A DNA stretch of 64,000 nucleotides, from NCBI GenBank assembly GCA_037127315.1, contig JBBBDQ010001275.1:1422501-1486500 (forward strand), in the 5' to 3' direction. Under the pieces are notes generated by a model. The model ran no database searches. It was not told the DNA's origin and saw only the letters and a list, made by a program, of their open reading frames with translations. The position numbers and the translations under genes are program-made. How positions within the stretch are numbered: position 1 is the stretch's first letter; every line of letters begins with the position of its first letter. Shown one piece after another: positions 11,638 to 24,794 of this stretch. The stretch comes from Ascarosepion bandense (Eukaryota; Mollusca; Cephalopoda; Sepiida; Sepiidae).

Positions 11638-11950
11638 AAGCAATGACATTTCACCAAAAACAAAAAAAAACAACACTGAAACAATAAATTACAAAAAAAA
11701 AAAAAGAAAACTACCTGTAAATCCAACTTTATACCTTTACCTGTTTAGCAGTTTTAAAAACACTGAGGTTAGATCTTTAAGAGTTTATACTTATAGACAT
11801 CAGAAAGGTTCCCAGACTCTTTCTTCTCAAAGTTTTTTTTTTTTTTTTTCAAATAGTACACATTGATCTTAAGCAAAGAGCTAAGGAGTAAAATTTTGAT
11901 CTTAGGCAGAATACTTAGAAATTGATTTTTGACACAAAGATTTGCATGTC
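11638..11950. repeat. Low-complexity A/T spacer
   Basis: A-runs at 11660-11705 and a T-run at 11832-11850; nothing else supported. Confidence 0.5.
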
Positions 11951-11954
11951 ATCC

Positions 11955-12300
11955 AGTTCATACTCCTCCTCAGTCTTTTGATCAGGAATAGAGATTTCTC
12001 CCTTGTTTCCTGTTTAGGATTGGGTTTCTGCTTCCTTCTTAAATTCTACTTACCTGAGCTGTGAAATTTTATTTACTAAATATTTATTTTTCTTCTCAAT
12101 GGGAGTAGATAAGTTTGCTTATCTGTTGACACTCCTCCTCACTCTTTTGAACAAGGAGTAAAGATTTATCTCTTGTTTAGGATTGGGTTTTCCAATTCCT
12201 TTTAAATTTTTCTTATTCTCTTTCACTCCCAGTTGCCCCTTGTGTCTTATCACCTTGTGTGGAATGAATTGATTTAAAAAAACAAAAATACAAAATAGAA
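11955..12300 (+). mobile_element. Dimeric retroposon (Dim-1), diverged copy
   Basis: Two successive modules (about 11960-12110 and 12128-12250) share actcctcctcactcttttga...cttgtttaggattgggttt, followed by ccttgtgtggaatgaattgatttaaaaaaa. The same two-module layout and A-rich end occur at 34965-35262 and 48556-48875. The 3' end resembles the tail of LINE-B, suggesting retroposition with LINE-B help. Confidence 0.6.
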
Positions 12301-13384
12301 AACAAAAAAAACATGCCAATTCAGATATAAATATTTCTTTCATTTTTTTTTACCAGTTCTATGTTTGCATTCCTTAGAATCTGCAAACAAAATAACAAAT
12401 TTTTAAACATTTACAGAGGATGGAGAAATTATATCTATTTTTATCATTTTTAAAGAAGGATTTTTTTTTTTTAAAATCAGGGAAGACTGATTCTGACTTT
12501 AGCTTTAATTATCTTTCTGACTCTCCAATTGTGTGGATATTTAGTAATCTGGTCAGCCTTCAGAATTAAAGAAAGAGAGAGAGACGTTCACTTCACTCCT
12601 GGGTTCTTTTCAGATATATGCACAATGCTTCATTTCTGTTATCTTGGTTTTAACCTTCCAAAGTTCATGGAGACAATGAATTGTATAAACACAACATTGA
12701 AAGGATCTCTGCACCTGTTTCTACAGTAACCAAATCTATACACCGTCCTCATTTTAAAAATATAGAGATACACGAATGAAAATCCAATTAAACAAATGGT
12801 CGTCCCTTGTTGATAAAAGTCATAGTAGTGTGAACTTTTCACACAGTAGTTTGAAATGCCAATTTATCAAATTATCATGCAAAATTTTGTCTTCATAATT
12901 TTACCAACTTTTACTTTATTTCCATAATTGCCTTTTACGAAAAAAAAAACAAAAAAAAAAAACATTTTTTTTAATCAAATTAACCTTTGTTGCTTAGTCT
13001 AGAATTATTTTCTCTTTTTAGCTAACGTTTTTCTGATTTGTTGACATCACAAATTTTTTTTTAACTAAAAATATAACTGATACACCAACATGTAAACAGA
13101 TTGTTGGACAAGAATTACTTCCCTTTTTTGACTCGTCTATTTTTATGCAATCCACTGTTTTTGTCTCAATAAGTCAATGCATTCTTCACTAATATCACTT
13201 GAGGCACAAATTGATTGAATTTTGTCCTTTTTTTTTAAAAATCATTCTCTGTAATTTTGTTTAGACTAATTTCTTTGAGTGGATTAATTAGCCGTGGTTA
13301 AGTGTAATTGATAAAAATATTCAACAAACAGAACTGACAAAGTTTCCAATTAACAATAAGAAGAGAAAAATAACTAATACAGAG
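12300..13384. other. Unassigned AT-rich spacer
   Basis: Short runs of A and T; no gene or repeat family recognised. Confidence 0.35.
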
Positions 13385-13496
13385 TATGGCAGAAATACCT
13401 CTTAAATATACCATAATGGTAACACATTAGTGGCAATTGTATTTTCAGATAGCTGATGTATTACCATTATGAGGTATTTTTGCAGTATTTTTGTAG
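13385..13496. repeat. Inverted repeat, about 40-bp arms
   Basis: The left arm at 13385-13430 and right arm at 13453-13496 pair as ataatggtaacacatta / tgatgtattaccattat and as gcagaaatacctc / gaggtatttttgc, with an 11-bp extra piece in the left arm. It could be a short MITE. Confidence 0.55.
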
Positions 13497-13575
13497 AAAG
13501 CAAACAATATATGCAAGACAAATGTAGGCAAAGAAACAGTAAAACAAAAAGTTCACAAAGAATGGTGTTCCCACG

Positions 13576-13718
13576 CAAAGGTGATACAGTCAATTGATTG
13601 CAGTGCTCCCAAGCAAAGGTGATACAGTCAAGTGATTGCAGTACTCCCAAGCAAAGGTGATACAGTCAAGTGATTGCAGTACTCCCACATAAAGGTGATA
13701 CAGTCAAGTGATTGCAGA
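13576..13718. repeat. 38-bp tandem repeat, about four copies
   Basis: The unit reads caaaggtgatacagtcaagt followed by gattgcagtactcccaag. Units 2 and 3 are almost identical; units 1 and 4 differ by a few bases. Confidence 0.9.
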
Positions 13719-13739
13719 AGAGGCAAGTTGCAAAGAGGC

Positions 13740-16005
13740 CTGCATCTGGAAATGCTAAACTGTTCTGCTATTAATGAGGAAAAATATATATATAACTAGT
13801 TTTGATAGATATATCTACATGCAATCCATGGCCTCTTTTGCATATGTACTGATGCTCATTTGCCACACAAAATAAGAAACCATTTTCAAAGCATTTTTAA
13901 TTCAATAACCTAAGATCTACATCCTACTGGAATTCAATAAACAAATATTTGAGCTCAGTTACATTAGTTAAATTTGTGTACCTTTAATTACCATATATTT
14001 CCGCATACAAGATGTCCTTTACATAAGACGAGGTCAAAAAATATAGCATATATTCATTCATTTATCTTATACCAGTAGCATATGATGACTGCTTATTGAT
14101 TATATGAAGATGTTATTTGAAATGTAATTTACCTTATCCTTAAAAATTAATAAATGAAATAGCAAAACCATTTCTATATCATGTTTTTCCTACACACATT
14201 CTCTAAAAAGGAAACCATTGTTTTGTTATTGTTATGTGATCTCTCACAAATACTGATTTTTCTTCTTCCTTTTCTATATCTAAACAATCAGAAACAGCCT
14301 GGTGTACTAATGGCCATTTACTTATACTTCATCAACAATCATAAAATATCACTAATAACTGTATGATAATGTACAATAATAGTACATTTCAAAGCAATCA
14401 TAACTTGATGTTTACATTTTCTCAGCTGAACTTGCATGGATACAAGTTGATTTCAATAATATGGAATTATTCTTCGAACAGTCAATTTATTCTGCAGTTA
14501 TGCTAGTAATATATAAGGCAGAAATGGTTTTATTATTTGATATTGTGAATCTCTTTATGTCTCTTATTTATTGGTGCAAAACACCAAAACTGAGGTTAGC
14601 CTCCCCAAAAATATCACTAAGAATTTAAGGTCACTTTTTTCGAGTTAGAGTATGAGACATCTCCACCAATTTTTAAGGGTGATTTTGGGGATTTAAAGGT
14701 CATTTTATATGCAAAAATATACAGTAACTTCTTTCAAAAGTCAAAAATAAGCAACACAACTGAGAGAATTTTTGTTTTTGCAGTAACACTTTCCATTTTA
14801 AATTCAGTTTCTTCTTCCATAGATTTTTCTTCTGATTGGAATGTGTAGACATGTCATCAAACAAAATAGACGATTGATATTAATAAGAATTGGATATTGC
14901 AGATTTGTTGTAACTATTTTTCTTGTTTCAAAAAAGATTTTTCTCCTCCATGATCTTAGATTGCAATTCCAGGAATTTCATTCTCCATTATTTGAATCAA
15001 ACCAGTAACTTTAGATTTGAAAGAATGTGTGCAGAAATGTCAGGATATAAGCATACCTGAATCAACATTTCTATATTAAAAATAGATGTGATGAGATAAA
15101 AACATCCAGTTACATTGAAATAATGATCCCGAAAGCTATTTTACTGTTGGCAGTGACAGATTAGATTGCTGTAGTCTCTAAGTGCAAAGAGGTTTTACTT
15201 GAGGTATTTTAGTTAGGAAATTAATTTTCTTCAGTTGTGGCAGCCATATTTTGTTTTCCCGCAAGCTATTTTCTGGTAAACATTTGGAAGTCACTAGTTC
15301 TGTTCAACTCTCTGAATGACATATGTTTAACAGCTTTGAAAGGTCAAGAAAAAAACTGAAGCATTATCATAATTCTAACAACTGAGATAATATAGAGAAA
15401 TTCTATGCTGAATATTTTGAAGTGAGAATTGAATTATAAATTTTTATATTTTAATAATGAAGAAAACAAAATCATATAATTGACAGCTTATTAATTAATT
15501 AGACATAATTTATTTATGAAATTTTTACAAAATCCATTTCAAAATGGATTCACTTCAACATTTTTCTTTTATTTTTTCTTTGTTTAATCATTTTTAATGG
15601 ATACTCATATTTGAGTAGATCGTCTTTTTTTATATAATTAAACAGTATATTTATTTATAAATTGAGAAATCTTGTGTTCAGCACCAGTGTTCTTGCCTAA
15701 CTCATTTGTTAAAAATAAATGAATAAACATTGAAATATTAACAAAGTAAATCAGAATGGGGAAGAATGTAAATAAACATCTACTGAAAATTCCTGTAATA
15801 TTTCCTAAAAACTACACTGCAAAATGAAACAGGACTGAACAAGATCATTGTAACATTGCATAGAGATAAAAGCTTGAGAGATTGTTTTTAACAATGATAC
15901 AGATACAATTTTGGTATCTAGACTTTATTAATTTAAATGTAATACTAGACTTTTATCAAGTTCTCATCATTTTACAATAGAAATTGTGAGATGCAACAGT
16001 AAGTT
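13740..16005. other. Unassigned AT-rich spacer
   Basis: More than 2 kb with no supported gene. Only short spurious frames and a small palindrome (aatccatttcaaaatggatt, about 15531-15550). Confidence 0.35.
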
Positions 16006-16009
16006 CTAT

Positions 16010-16415
16010 GTTAACTATTTCTTCTCTCACACTTCTCACTTGTGAAAGACTTTTCCAAGCTCTTGTTTTTCCAAGCTCTTGCTTTACAGTCAACTTTGAT
16101 TTTCAAAAATGTAAATACAATGTCAATTGTAATCTTTGAAATTTGAAACTCTCTGTTGAATTTGCACCATTTTGGACGTATTCAAAACCCAAACAAATGT
16201 AATCTATCACTGTAAAAACGCTATACCCAGTTGCTGACTATTCTGGCCCTTGATTCTCCATTTTGTAGCATTTTTCTTTTTAAGCATATTTCTTCTCTTG
16301 CATTTCTTGCTTGTAGAACTCTTTTCTTGATTTTAGCTTTCCAGCTAACTTTGATTTCCAAAAATTTAAATATGATGTCAATCGTTATCTTCTATCTTCA
16401 TAATTCTTTTTTTTT
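16010..16415 (+). pseudogene. LINE-B C-terminal remnants, two in tandem
   Basis: Two broken copies of the terminal LINE-B block lie at about 16010-16140 and 16285-16410. They share tcttctct-gca-ttct and aactttgatttycaaaaatktaaata-aatgtcaat, reading roughly NFDFQKFKYNVN. The resemblance to the LWNSLP...QKFK-NVNRYL end of LINE-B at 47676-48257 supports the assignment. Both are inactive. Confidence 0.5.
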
Positions 16416-16419
16416 AATC

Positions 16420-16995
16420 CTTTCTTTCCTTAATAATGTTTTCTTTTTCTCATTCTATAACGCTCAGTAACCGCTTGTGTCTTAGTGGTTTTATTGTTTT
16501 GCTTGGGATGAAATAATATTTTTTCTATCTACAACTTCAATCATTTGTAGCTGACATAATCATAAGACAACTCCTACCAGTTGAACTGAAATGAGGAGAA
16601 TCAGTATTAACCCAAATGTCAGGTGCCCAAAAGATATTCTATTTATGAATTTAATGTGGACATTTCAAACATATGCCACATTAAACAGAGTTCATATAAA
16701 ATGTTTAATCATAAAAGAAAAACAAACCTCAACATTCTTTACTAAGTATTTCAACAAGTAGCACTCAAAATAAACTTCATGAAACAGAAAGTACAATTTG
16801 GAATAAAAATGAAAGTGGTGAAAGCACTTACCAAGAATTCATCATAAATATATTTGTTCTACAGAATCACAAATATAGAACTGTACCAAATCAGCTGAGA
16901 AGTCAACAGTAGCAACAATTAAAATAGATAGCACATGTAACTCAAAAAGAAAATCATCTCTATTATAATAAAGACCACTGGGGTTTGTTTGTTTG
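16420..16995. other. Unassigned spacer
   Basis: No supported feature. Confidence 0.35.
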
Positions 16996-16999
<4 letters not shown>

Positions 17000-17030
<31 letters not shown>

Positions 17031-17640
17031 CTCTCCTGTCACGCTTGTAGTGAAAGAGATAATCATCACCTACCTCGAAAAAGAGTTTGTATTTTGTGTG
17101 CAATCTGCCAAAAAAAGAAATTACCAAAAAGTAGTCAGCAAAAATCGACTTTAAGGACTAGAATCTATGCTAATGTTCTTCCCTCCTCCCCTGACCAATC
17201 AGAATGATCTCTCGGTGAATAAAAGCCCTTGTTTTTCGCTTATGGGAGACTTCAAATTTTTGAGCTTGGTGGACAAATGCACGTTTTTACTGGTTAAAAG
17301 TGAAGGTTGAATGTGTGACCCCATTTACATTGACTGTTACAACGAACTATGAACTATCATTTGCACTGTGATTTGGCTACAAGTGTTGCTGTCAAAAGAC
17401 AGAACTCTATTGCAGACATTTGTTGCTACTTTTAGTGGACAGTTTTTCTTTTTTTCTTTTTTTTCTTTTTACACCAACATGGAAAGAGAGACACAATAGT
17501 GAGGCAGCGTAAGTTCAGTTCATTCTCAGTCAATGAAGCTGTTGCTATGTTTTTTTTTTTTGTTTTTTTTTGCTCTTTAACAGTGCCTTATTATTTTATT
17601 TTTTTTTGCAAACGGTTAATCTAGCCATACTGAAGAACTG
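17000..17640 (-). mobile_element. Dispersed repeat of unknown class with promoter-like core
   Basis: Bounded on the left by (TA)n at 17003-17028. The right portion (17460-17600) matches 35-160 in reverse complement, so it is a dispersed family. Because it holds a promoter-like motif on the plus strand (separate entry), an LTR or other pol II-driven retroelement is possible, but no terminal TG/CA or integrase was found. Confidence 0.45.
17190..17232 (+). promoter_or_regulatory. CCAAT- and TATA-like promoter motif
   Basis: ctgaccaatcagaatgat is followed about 20 bp later by gtgaataaaagcccttg. A CCAAT box with a downstream ATAAAAG box is the classic pol II arrangement. It lies inside a dispersed repeat, so it more likely belongs to a retroelement than to a host gene. 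Confidence 0.4.
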
Positions 17641-17999
17641 GGATACAAGCAAAACTGGCTTGACTGCAGATGATATATAGAAATATATATATATATATCG
17701 TCTATGTAAAGTTAAATCAAAGAAAAGACAATTTTGGGGGAGGATATTTTGAGGACCAACTGTTGTACCATTTGGGTCTGACGAACCACAATAATAACAT
17801 TAGGGTGCGATGAAATATGTATTTCCCATTGTAATAATCTAAAATCTTTTATAAATTATATTACTCTGTTAAATTAAATAAATGAATTTAACATTGAGTT
17901 CTCTTAAGTTCTTCTCTATCGGAATTTACCTGGATTGTATACTATCTTTTATATATATAAATATATATATATATATTCAGAAGAAAATTGTTAGGGCCT

Positions 18000-18830
18000 T
18001 TTAGGTGTTAGGATTTAATATAAAGATTGCTTCTAACTTAAAGATTCTTACCTATCTAGTCCTTACCCTCAATCTCAATAATAATTCTTTCAAACCATAC
18101 CATAAATCAAATGAAACCCCCAGATACATCAACCTTTATTCTAACCACCCCAATGCCATTGTAAAACACATACCGAAGACTATCTTCTAACCAGAGGATT
18201 TTTAATGAAAACAAAAAACTGTATGAAAAAGCCCCCCAGAGTCATGGATATAAAGATGAATTAGCCTACTTTGCACAAGCTAGCCAATCTGAATTGCTGA
18301 AGATTAAAAGTAAACATTGGAAAAGAAAGCTTATGTGTTCAAACCCAACTTTCTGTAGACTATCAAATATTAACATTGGACAGTTTTTTCTGAAATTAAT
18401 AAGTAAACACTTTCACAAAAGATATCCCTCTAAAGAAAATATTTAATAGAAAAATGATGAAGATTAGCTGTTCCTGAACTAGTAATATGTATAATATTAT
18501 CAGTTCCCATAATAACCAACTTTTAAGGAATCTTCATGAAACGAATAAATAATAAACCCAGTATTGTACCCACTGCAATTGCAGATCCAAGTAAAATTGT
18601 CTGGTTGAAGGTAAATGTTGATCTACCAAGTTACCATCTCCTTCAAAGAGAACAAGGAAAATTATGTGTACATTGGAATTTTGGCCGGAGTTTGGAAACA
18701 AAATTTCTATTCTCATAAGCACACTTTTATCAATCCTTAATTGAAATTTCAGACAGCCCTTTCCCAAAAATACTAGTAACTGAAGGAAGGACTTAAGTCA
18801 CATATAGATTGGGAATTAATAAGCTAAGCA
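18000..18830 (+). pseudogene. Penelope-like element remnant: RT end and GIY-YIG domain
   Basis: Across several frames the sequence reads RYINLYSNHPNAIVKHIPKT, then ELLKIKSKHWKRKLM...NPTF, then KLISKHFHK, a cysteine-poor linker, YVYIGI and KQNFYSHKHTF. This matches the C-terminal third of the Penelope-like reverse transcriptase (SNHP--I-K-IP block, W-NPPF block, F---KHF block) followed by the GIY-YIG nuclease (YIG block, then a NHK-like block). At least three frameshifts and several stops are present, so it is dead. It shares domain order with the element at 32150-33080. Confidence 0.7.
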
Positions 18831-18839
18831 CATACTCTC

Positions 18840-20610
18840 AATAGTCTGAGTGATTAATGCAATCTGTGTTTAGTAGAAAAATTAAGATATCAAAACATCA
18901 ACATCAGAATTTACCTTAATCAATGTAACAAATTAATTAGCAAATGTCATCATCAAAGTAGATTTAAACTCCCATAAAAAGGTTCAACTATTCCAATTTA
19001 ATCATATTTTCAGCCTATCTTTTAATGGTTAGAATTTAAATTTTGGTACCCTGAAGTCTATTCGTAATAGCTGCCCATGAGCTCTCTGGCAAACCGAGGT
19101 CTTCCTCTCCCAAAAGAAGTGTTCTATTATCTCCTTCTCTCCTCAACCTTTACCTGCCCAGTCTTCCTTACACCTTTCTTTTTCTTTTTTTGTTACTAAT
19201 CTTTATTTCTGGTATGCTAGAATTTCTTCATTTCTCTTCTGTCTGGGGTTGAACAATGCATGTCTCTAGCAGAGATGTTGAAATAGCTATTCTCCAAATG
19301 TAAAATTTGAATTTACATATGAAATAAATGAATGTCTGTTCTGCAAATTTAATTTACATCAAGCTCTATGTTGGATCAATTTTAATATTTGACCTAAGAT
19401 AACGAGGTTCCATTGATATTATTTACCAATCTTCTTGATTTATTACTGCTATATATCTCCTTCTGTCATGCTCAGAGAAATAACCAGTAAAGAAATAGCT
19501 AATAATCCTCTCAAATATTTTACCTTCCTTTTTGACAGCAGAGGTCGGCTTGTAATGACATAATCAAGATGTTGGCATTTCACACTACTTCAAAGGTTAG
19601 GAAGGAAACCCCATCAATAATGAAAAGGGCAATAATAGCTACTGGACTTGAGGAACCTATTTTAAGCAGTTACTATTACAGAGTAACAGGTTGGCTATCA
19701 CTCTAACAATACGAACTTTCATGAGAGCAGTCTCAGATTCCCCAGGTTGCTGAAACTAATTTTAAGAACTTACACCGGAAAGACATTTCTACTTGTCTTT
19801 ATGTGGCTGAATAAGTCCCAAGTCTACACAATGGCTGAGTACACAAACTCAAAAGACAGCCTAAATGATCTTATCAGAGTTGGAAGCGTCAGGTTATTTT
19901 TTTAAGGCTGGAAATTAAGTCTTTGAAGTCTGGCATTCAAAGTAGCAACACACTTGACCAAACAGATAAACAAATAAATTAAAACATGAGGACAAGGGTC
20001 ACTTACTAAGAAACCAGATGCTTCTGTCTGTAGCTTTATATAAGCAGAATCCTGGTTATGGAAGAAAGGAGAGAGGAACCGTCTGCATAACCAGTACCGT
20101 TGTTAGCTGTTGTACAACAAGAGTAAAAAGAGGAGACAAAGGGAGATATATATGTGCCACTTATTTACTGCCAGAGGGACTACTAGGTCTGACTTGAAAT
20201 CCTAGTCAGTAACTTACGTAGTTATTCATGTTTCCATGGCATTGATTTCATCTTCTGTCCCTTGTTAAATGTGCAGCATCTCTTACCCAGTTCACTGATG
20301 TGAATAAAAAGGGGAAACAATATAGGTATTGATTTGTCCAGTCAGAGAAAGGAAGAATGAAAGATGGGGCTCATTAAATTTGGTGCATTTTTATTATAAC
20401 TTTCTGACACTTAACCCCATTCATGTCTCCAATGATTACAGCAATTGATACTCATGCTGAGAAGCAGGAAAACAATACCTTGTCTATATCAGGTGCAACA
20501 GATGTTAATTGAATTCTCTTATAATTTTTGTTTTTCCTTCATTAACCAACATGTATTGATTTTTTAAAAATAAGATGAAGTGGTTAGTTGTCGGGATAGG
20601 AGTATTCTAA
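18840..20610. other. Unassigned spacer
   Basis: Less AT-biased than its surroundings around 19560-20330, but no frame, splice-supported exon or repeat could be recognised. Confidence 0.3.
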
Positions 20611-20616
20611 TATAAT

Positions 20617-20911
20617 CATTGTTGTGGTACAGTGGATATCAGCCAGGAACTAAAAATCAGTGAGCCGAGTCTGAATACCAGTTGACTTCACTTTCACACA
20701 AAAACCCTTAGCAAAGGTATTAATCCATCTCTTCCCTCCAGCTATGGGTTAAATAACAGGACAGACTGGGTTTTATAGCCTTGGCTGGCAACCAATCTAC
20801 TGAAGAAAGTAATGGCAACCTACTTCAAGAAAATCTTCTGCCCAGTCAGTCATGTCTCTTTTGAGACACGATCACCTAACCATGTATCACATATGGCACT
20901 TAACTGACTGA
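20617..20911 (+). mobile_element. SINE-1, full-length but diverged
   Basis: The tRNA-like head cattgttgtggtacagtgga is followed by the full body (ggttttatagccttggctgg) and terminal gcacttaactgactgaa. Confidence 0.88.
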
Positions 20912-22200
20912 ACTTGGCAAAAAATCATTACCCAGCACCCAATAGGTCTCAAGAATACCGCATTAGTGATGGTCATTATGTATCTTTGATACTATTTTTG
21001 ATAAATTTTTGCATGCTTAAAAGTTAATTTCTATCATTCTTGCCAAGATGAATTTAACTGCATCCATTTGTTTATTTATTGAAAATATGCAAATGGAACA
21101 AAAGTCATCAATGCAAAAATAAAACAAAAAACAGGCCAAATTGCAATTCTGGAGAAGGATGTTACATTCACATTTTTAATATCCTTTGAGATAGGCATAA
21201 ATTCATTTCTTTGTTACTCCTTCCTCTAGTTATGGGTAAAATAGCAGAGTTGACCGAACTTTTAAACTTTGGCAGTCTAGGTGAAGAATTCAAATGAATG
21301 GAAAACGCTTAAATACTCCCAAGAACACTCTTACCAATTCACAATTAGAGATATTAAAGAAAATTTTAAGCTTAGGTCCTTGTGAGAGCTCTTTAACCAA
21401 TACTTGCCAATATCTTCAGAGCTTATGCATATGATGTATCTCCTATTTTCTTTCAATGTTGTATTTTTCCTCTTGCTACAATCAGCCTAATCTTGTATTT
21501 ATTTCATGCCATGTTACACCAAGGAACTAATTAATATTTTGGTTACTTGAACTGTAATACCGATTACTAAGCATTGCCACAAACAAATTGCATATTACTA
21601 TTTTACTTAAAAAAAAAATCTTCCAAAAACATATTTTGCTCATGCTCAAAATTTTTCAATACAAAAAGAGAAAAAAAAACAAACTTTAAATTGATTGTAG
21701 ACTGAACCCTGATTGCCTATGTTACATTTCTACTACTGGTTTTCTGCTAAATAACAAGTAACAATGTAACATGTTAATTGCATGTGGAAAGATATGGTAC
21801 TATTTTAGTATGACAGAGCGAAAGAAATTATTATTAGTTGCATTATTGTGTAAATTATTTCCCAATATGAATAGAGTGAAAAAAATATATATTACAAAAT
21901 TTTTAAGATCTGAAAAACTAGTTGAGAATAGAAGAGAATAAAAGAAAAAATACATTTTTGCAGGTGTATGCTATGGATCAGACAGGGTCATCATATTGTC
22001 GGCCATTGTGTGATATAAAGCGGAAGTTCTCATATGACACAGCTGGTAAAAATGAAAAATGAACTTAGCCAGAATATTGTTTCAGGTTTATCATGAACTT
22101 TTGATGAGGTCAAGTAAGGTTAGATCCTTAATTTCCAAATTTGCTGAGAAAGGATTTAACTTGAGAAACGAATGATGTAATCAGTTAAATCAGGGAAGAA
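20912..22200. other. Unassigned AT-rich spacer
   Basis: No feature supported. Confidence 0.35.
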
Positions 22201-22207
22201 GAAAAGA

Positions 22208-22275
22208 GATGACATAAACAGAAATATTGCTATTTCATTAACCAATGAAATAGCAATATTTCTGTTGATGTCATC
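22208..22275. repeat. Near-perfect 32-bp hairpin (miRNA-precursor-like or MITE)
   Basis: The left arm 22208-22239 and right arm 22244-22275 are reverse complements with one mismatch around a 4-nt loop (aacc). The stem begins gatgacat and carries aatattgctatttcatt next to the loop. The fold is unusually long and clean compared with the background. Confidence 0.85.
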
Positions 22276-22279
22276 AACC

Positions 22280-23390
22280 AAGGGAATAAAATCATCTCAT
22301 AATGAGAGGGCGAGAGTAATCTCATTGGTTAAAGATTTGATTTGCATGGACACCCTGTGTTTGTCATGCACCCACCAAGAGAATTTGGGACAGGCATAAA
22401 AACTAGAGACCAGTAAGCCAAAAGCACTCTGGCAGCCACAGTTGGAGTCGGCAGTCAGTTGGAGCTGAGACTTGGGACCAATCAAGATGTAATGACTAAG
22501 AGAAGAATTCCCAACTAGGGGGCCACGACTACAAAAACAGCTGTTGCTTCCGATAGAGACTGAAAATGTAAAGAAACGTAGAGAAGCCTGCCGCTGACCG
22601 ACCAAAAAGAGTTAAAGTCAAATGAAGTGCCTTCGATAGAGTCCTGGCTGAAGATATAAAGACACAGAAAGAGCCAAGAAAGAGTTAAAGTCAAATTCAG
22701 AGTGGTCACTGCGCTGAGCTAAGGCAGGCAAGACAAATTTACTGTTGCCGTCACATAAAGACAAAGACCAATCATCGGCTGTTCCTGTAAGGCTTTGGTG
22801 AAAAGCTCTGATAAGACATTTTGAACAGTCAAAACTTGAAATCTCTGATTGAAGTAAACAGACATTAAAAACTGAGAATTTGAATTAATGTTGAAAAGAC
22901 AAACATTAATCTTAAACGAAAACTTTTGCTCCATTGAAAGGATAGAAAATCGACAACTATTATATTTTATTTCTTTTTGCTGTCTTTTTTTTGTATATGA
23001 AGACTTTTCTGCAACTTATTCAGGTATCATTGAATTTATTTTTGTTTTGGTGCTGTTTTTCATTTACCCAAGTGTGCAATGATATGGTTAGTGGGATTTA
23101 AACATGCCTTCCTTAGGATCAAAATTCACAGCGTGGGTGAGGAAGAACACCGTTGTAATAGATGATGCAAAAATCAGCTACTGTGACAAGGCCATCATGA
23201 CTAGTGACCCAAAAGCGTCGTCATATCTGATGCAGTATTAACCAAGATAGACCCAGGCTGAGGGCGTGTGTTACAGCAAGAGGTGACATTACATTTGAAT
23301 TGATACTGAGACTAGTCAATCCACTACCATGTATGATTCTGTTTAATACTTCAACTACTATCAAATGATTGTTACATTTGGTAGCTTTAA
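22280..23390. other. Unassigned block with TATA-like motif and internal direct repeat
   Basis: A TATA-like ggcataaaaactagag occurs at 22394. agagttaaagtcaaat is repeated at about 22607 and 22683. It could be part of an LTR or another retroelement 5' region, but no coding evidence was found. Confidence 0.3.
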
Positions 23391-23394
23391 TCTG

Positions 23395-24420
23395 TGATTA
23401 CGGATCCGTGTCTTTCATTGCTCTCAGCAATACTTTCTTCTTTATGTGATTTTTCTTTTTGCCTTTGTGATACTTGTTCATTTATCCATTTGTTCAAAAT
23501 GACTAAATAGGTGAATCGTCCTCAGTCTATTATGTCTCTTCACAACTTAGCTCTCCACAACTTCCCGTCTTTTGCTGCTCTTAGTAATACTTTCTCATTC
23601 ACAACACCATACCTTGATGGTACTTTTCATCATCCATTTGCTCACATGTGTCAAGTAGGTTCAATCTGTATTCTATATCTGTTTAAAACATGATCAGTTA
23701 TGATTCTCCACAACTTCCCGTCTTTTGCTGCTCTCAGTAATACTTTCTCCTTCACAACACCATACCTTGATGGTACTTTTCATCATCCATTTGCTCACAT
23801 GTGTCAAGTAGGTTCAATCTGTATTCTATATCTGTTTAGAACATGATCAGTTATGATTCTCCACAACTTCCCGTCTTTTGCTGCTCTCAGTAATACTTTC
23901 TCCTTCACAACACCATACCTTCATGGTACTTTTCATCATCCATTTGCTCACATGTGTCAAGTAGGTTCAATATGCATTCTATATCTGTTTAGAACATGAT
24001 CAGTTATGATTCTCCACAACTTCCCATCTTTTGCTGCTCTCAGTAATACTTTCTCCTTCACAACACCATACCTTCATGGTACTTTTCATCATCCATTTGC
24101 TCACATGTGTCAAGTAGGTTCAATATGCATTCTATATCTGTTTAGAACATGATCAGTTATGATTCTCCACAACTTCCCATCTTTTGCTGCTCTCAGTAAT
24201 ACTTTCTCCTTCACAACACCATACCTTGATGGTACTTTTCATCATCCATTTGCTCACATGTGTCAAGTAGGTTCAATCTGTATTCTATATCTGTTTAGAA
24301 CATGATCAGTTATGATTCTCCACAACTTCCCGTCTTTTGCTGCTCTCAGTAATACTTTCTACTTTATAACTACTTTTGCATTTGTGCTTCTTTTTCCTCT
24401 ATCCATGAACTTGTGAATTA
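23395..24420. repeat. 153-bp tandem repeat array
   Basis: The landmark tctccacaacttcccrtctt occurs at constant 153-bp steps, with unit starts near 23548, 23701, 23854, 24007, 24160 and 24313. A diverged unit precedes (23395-23547) and a truncated one follows. The central units are nearly identical, indicating recent expansion or homogenisation of a satellite-like repeat. No coding function is apparent. Confidence 0.95.
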
Positions 24421-24790
24421 GAAAAGTTGGTTTCAATAAGAAAATGAACAAAAACGTGTTTAACATCTGTTTCCATGAAATAAAAAAAGGTGTCAATTTC
24501 AAATTTTTTTTTATTTGTACCCACATAAAAAATAATGACCAGTGTTCATATTTATGGCTTACAGTAATATTTTGTTAAAACTGTATAGCTCAAATATTTA
24601 TGATCACCATAGGGTAATCTCTAAGGATATTTTATTGTCAAAATATTTGCAATAAGCTTATTTTGAACTTAAAAAATTAAGATTCATAAAAAACTTCACA
24701 CAGGTAAACCGTAAAATTTTCACGGCTCTTTCCATCATTAATATTATTAATAGTAGTAGCATTTATATTATTAACATAGTTTGGACTGTT
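24421..24790. other. Unassigned AT-rich spacer
   Basis: Nothing recognised. Confidence 0.35.
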
Positions 24791-24794
24791 GTAT

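Noticed and set aside
13576..13718. CRISPR-like array
   Set aside because: The 38-bp units are directly adjacent with no unique spacers, and the sequence is eukaryotic; it is a minisatellite.
23395..24420. Possible tandem gene cluster
   Set aside because: 153 is a multiple of three but stops occur in every frame of each unit.
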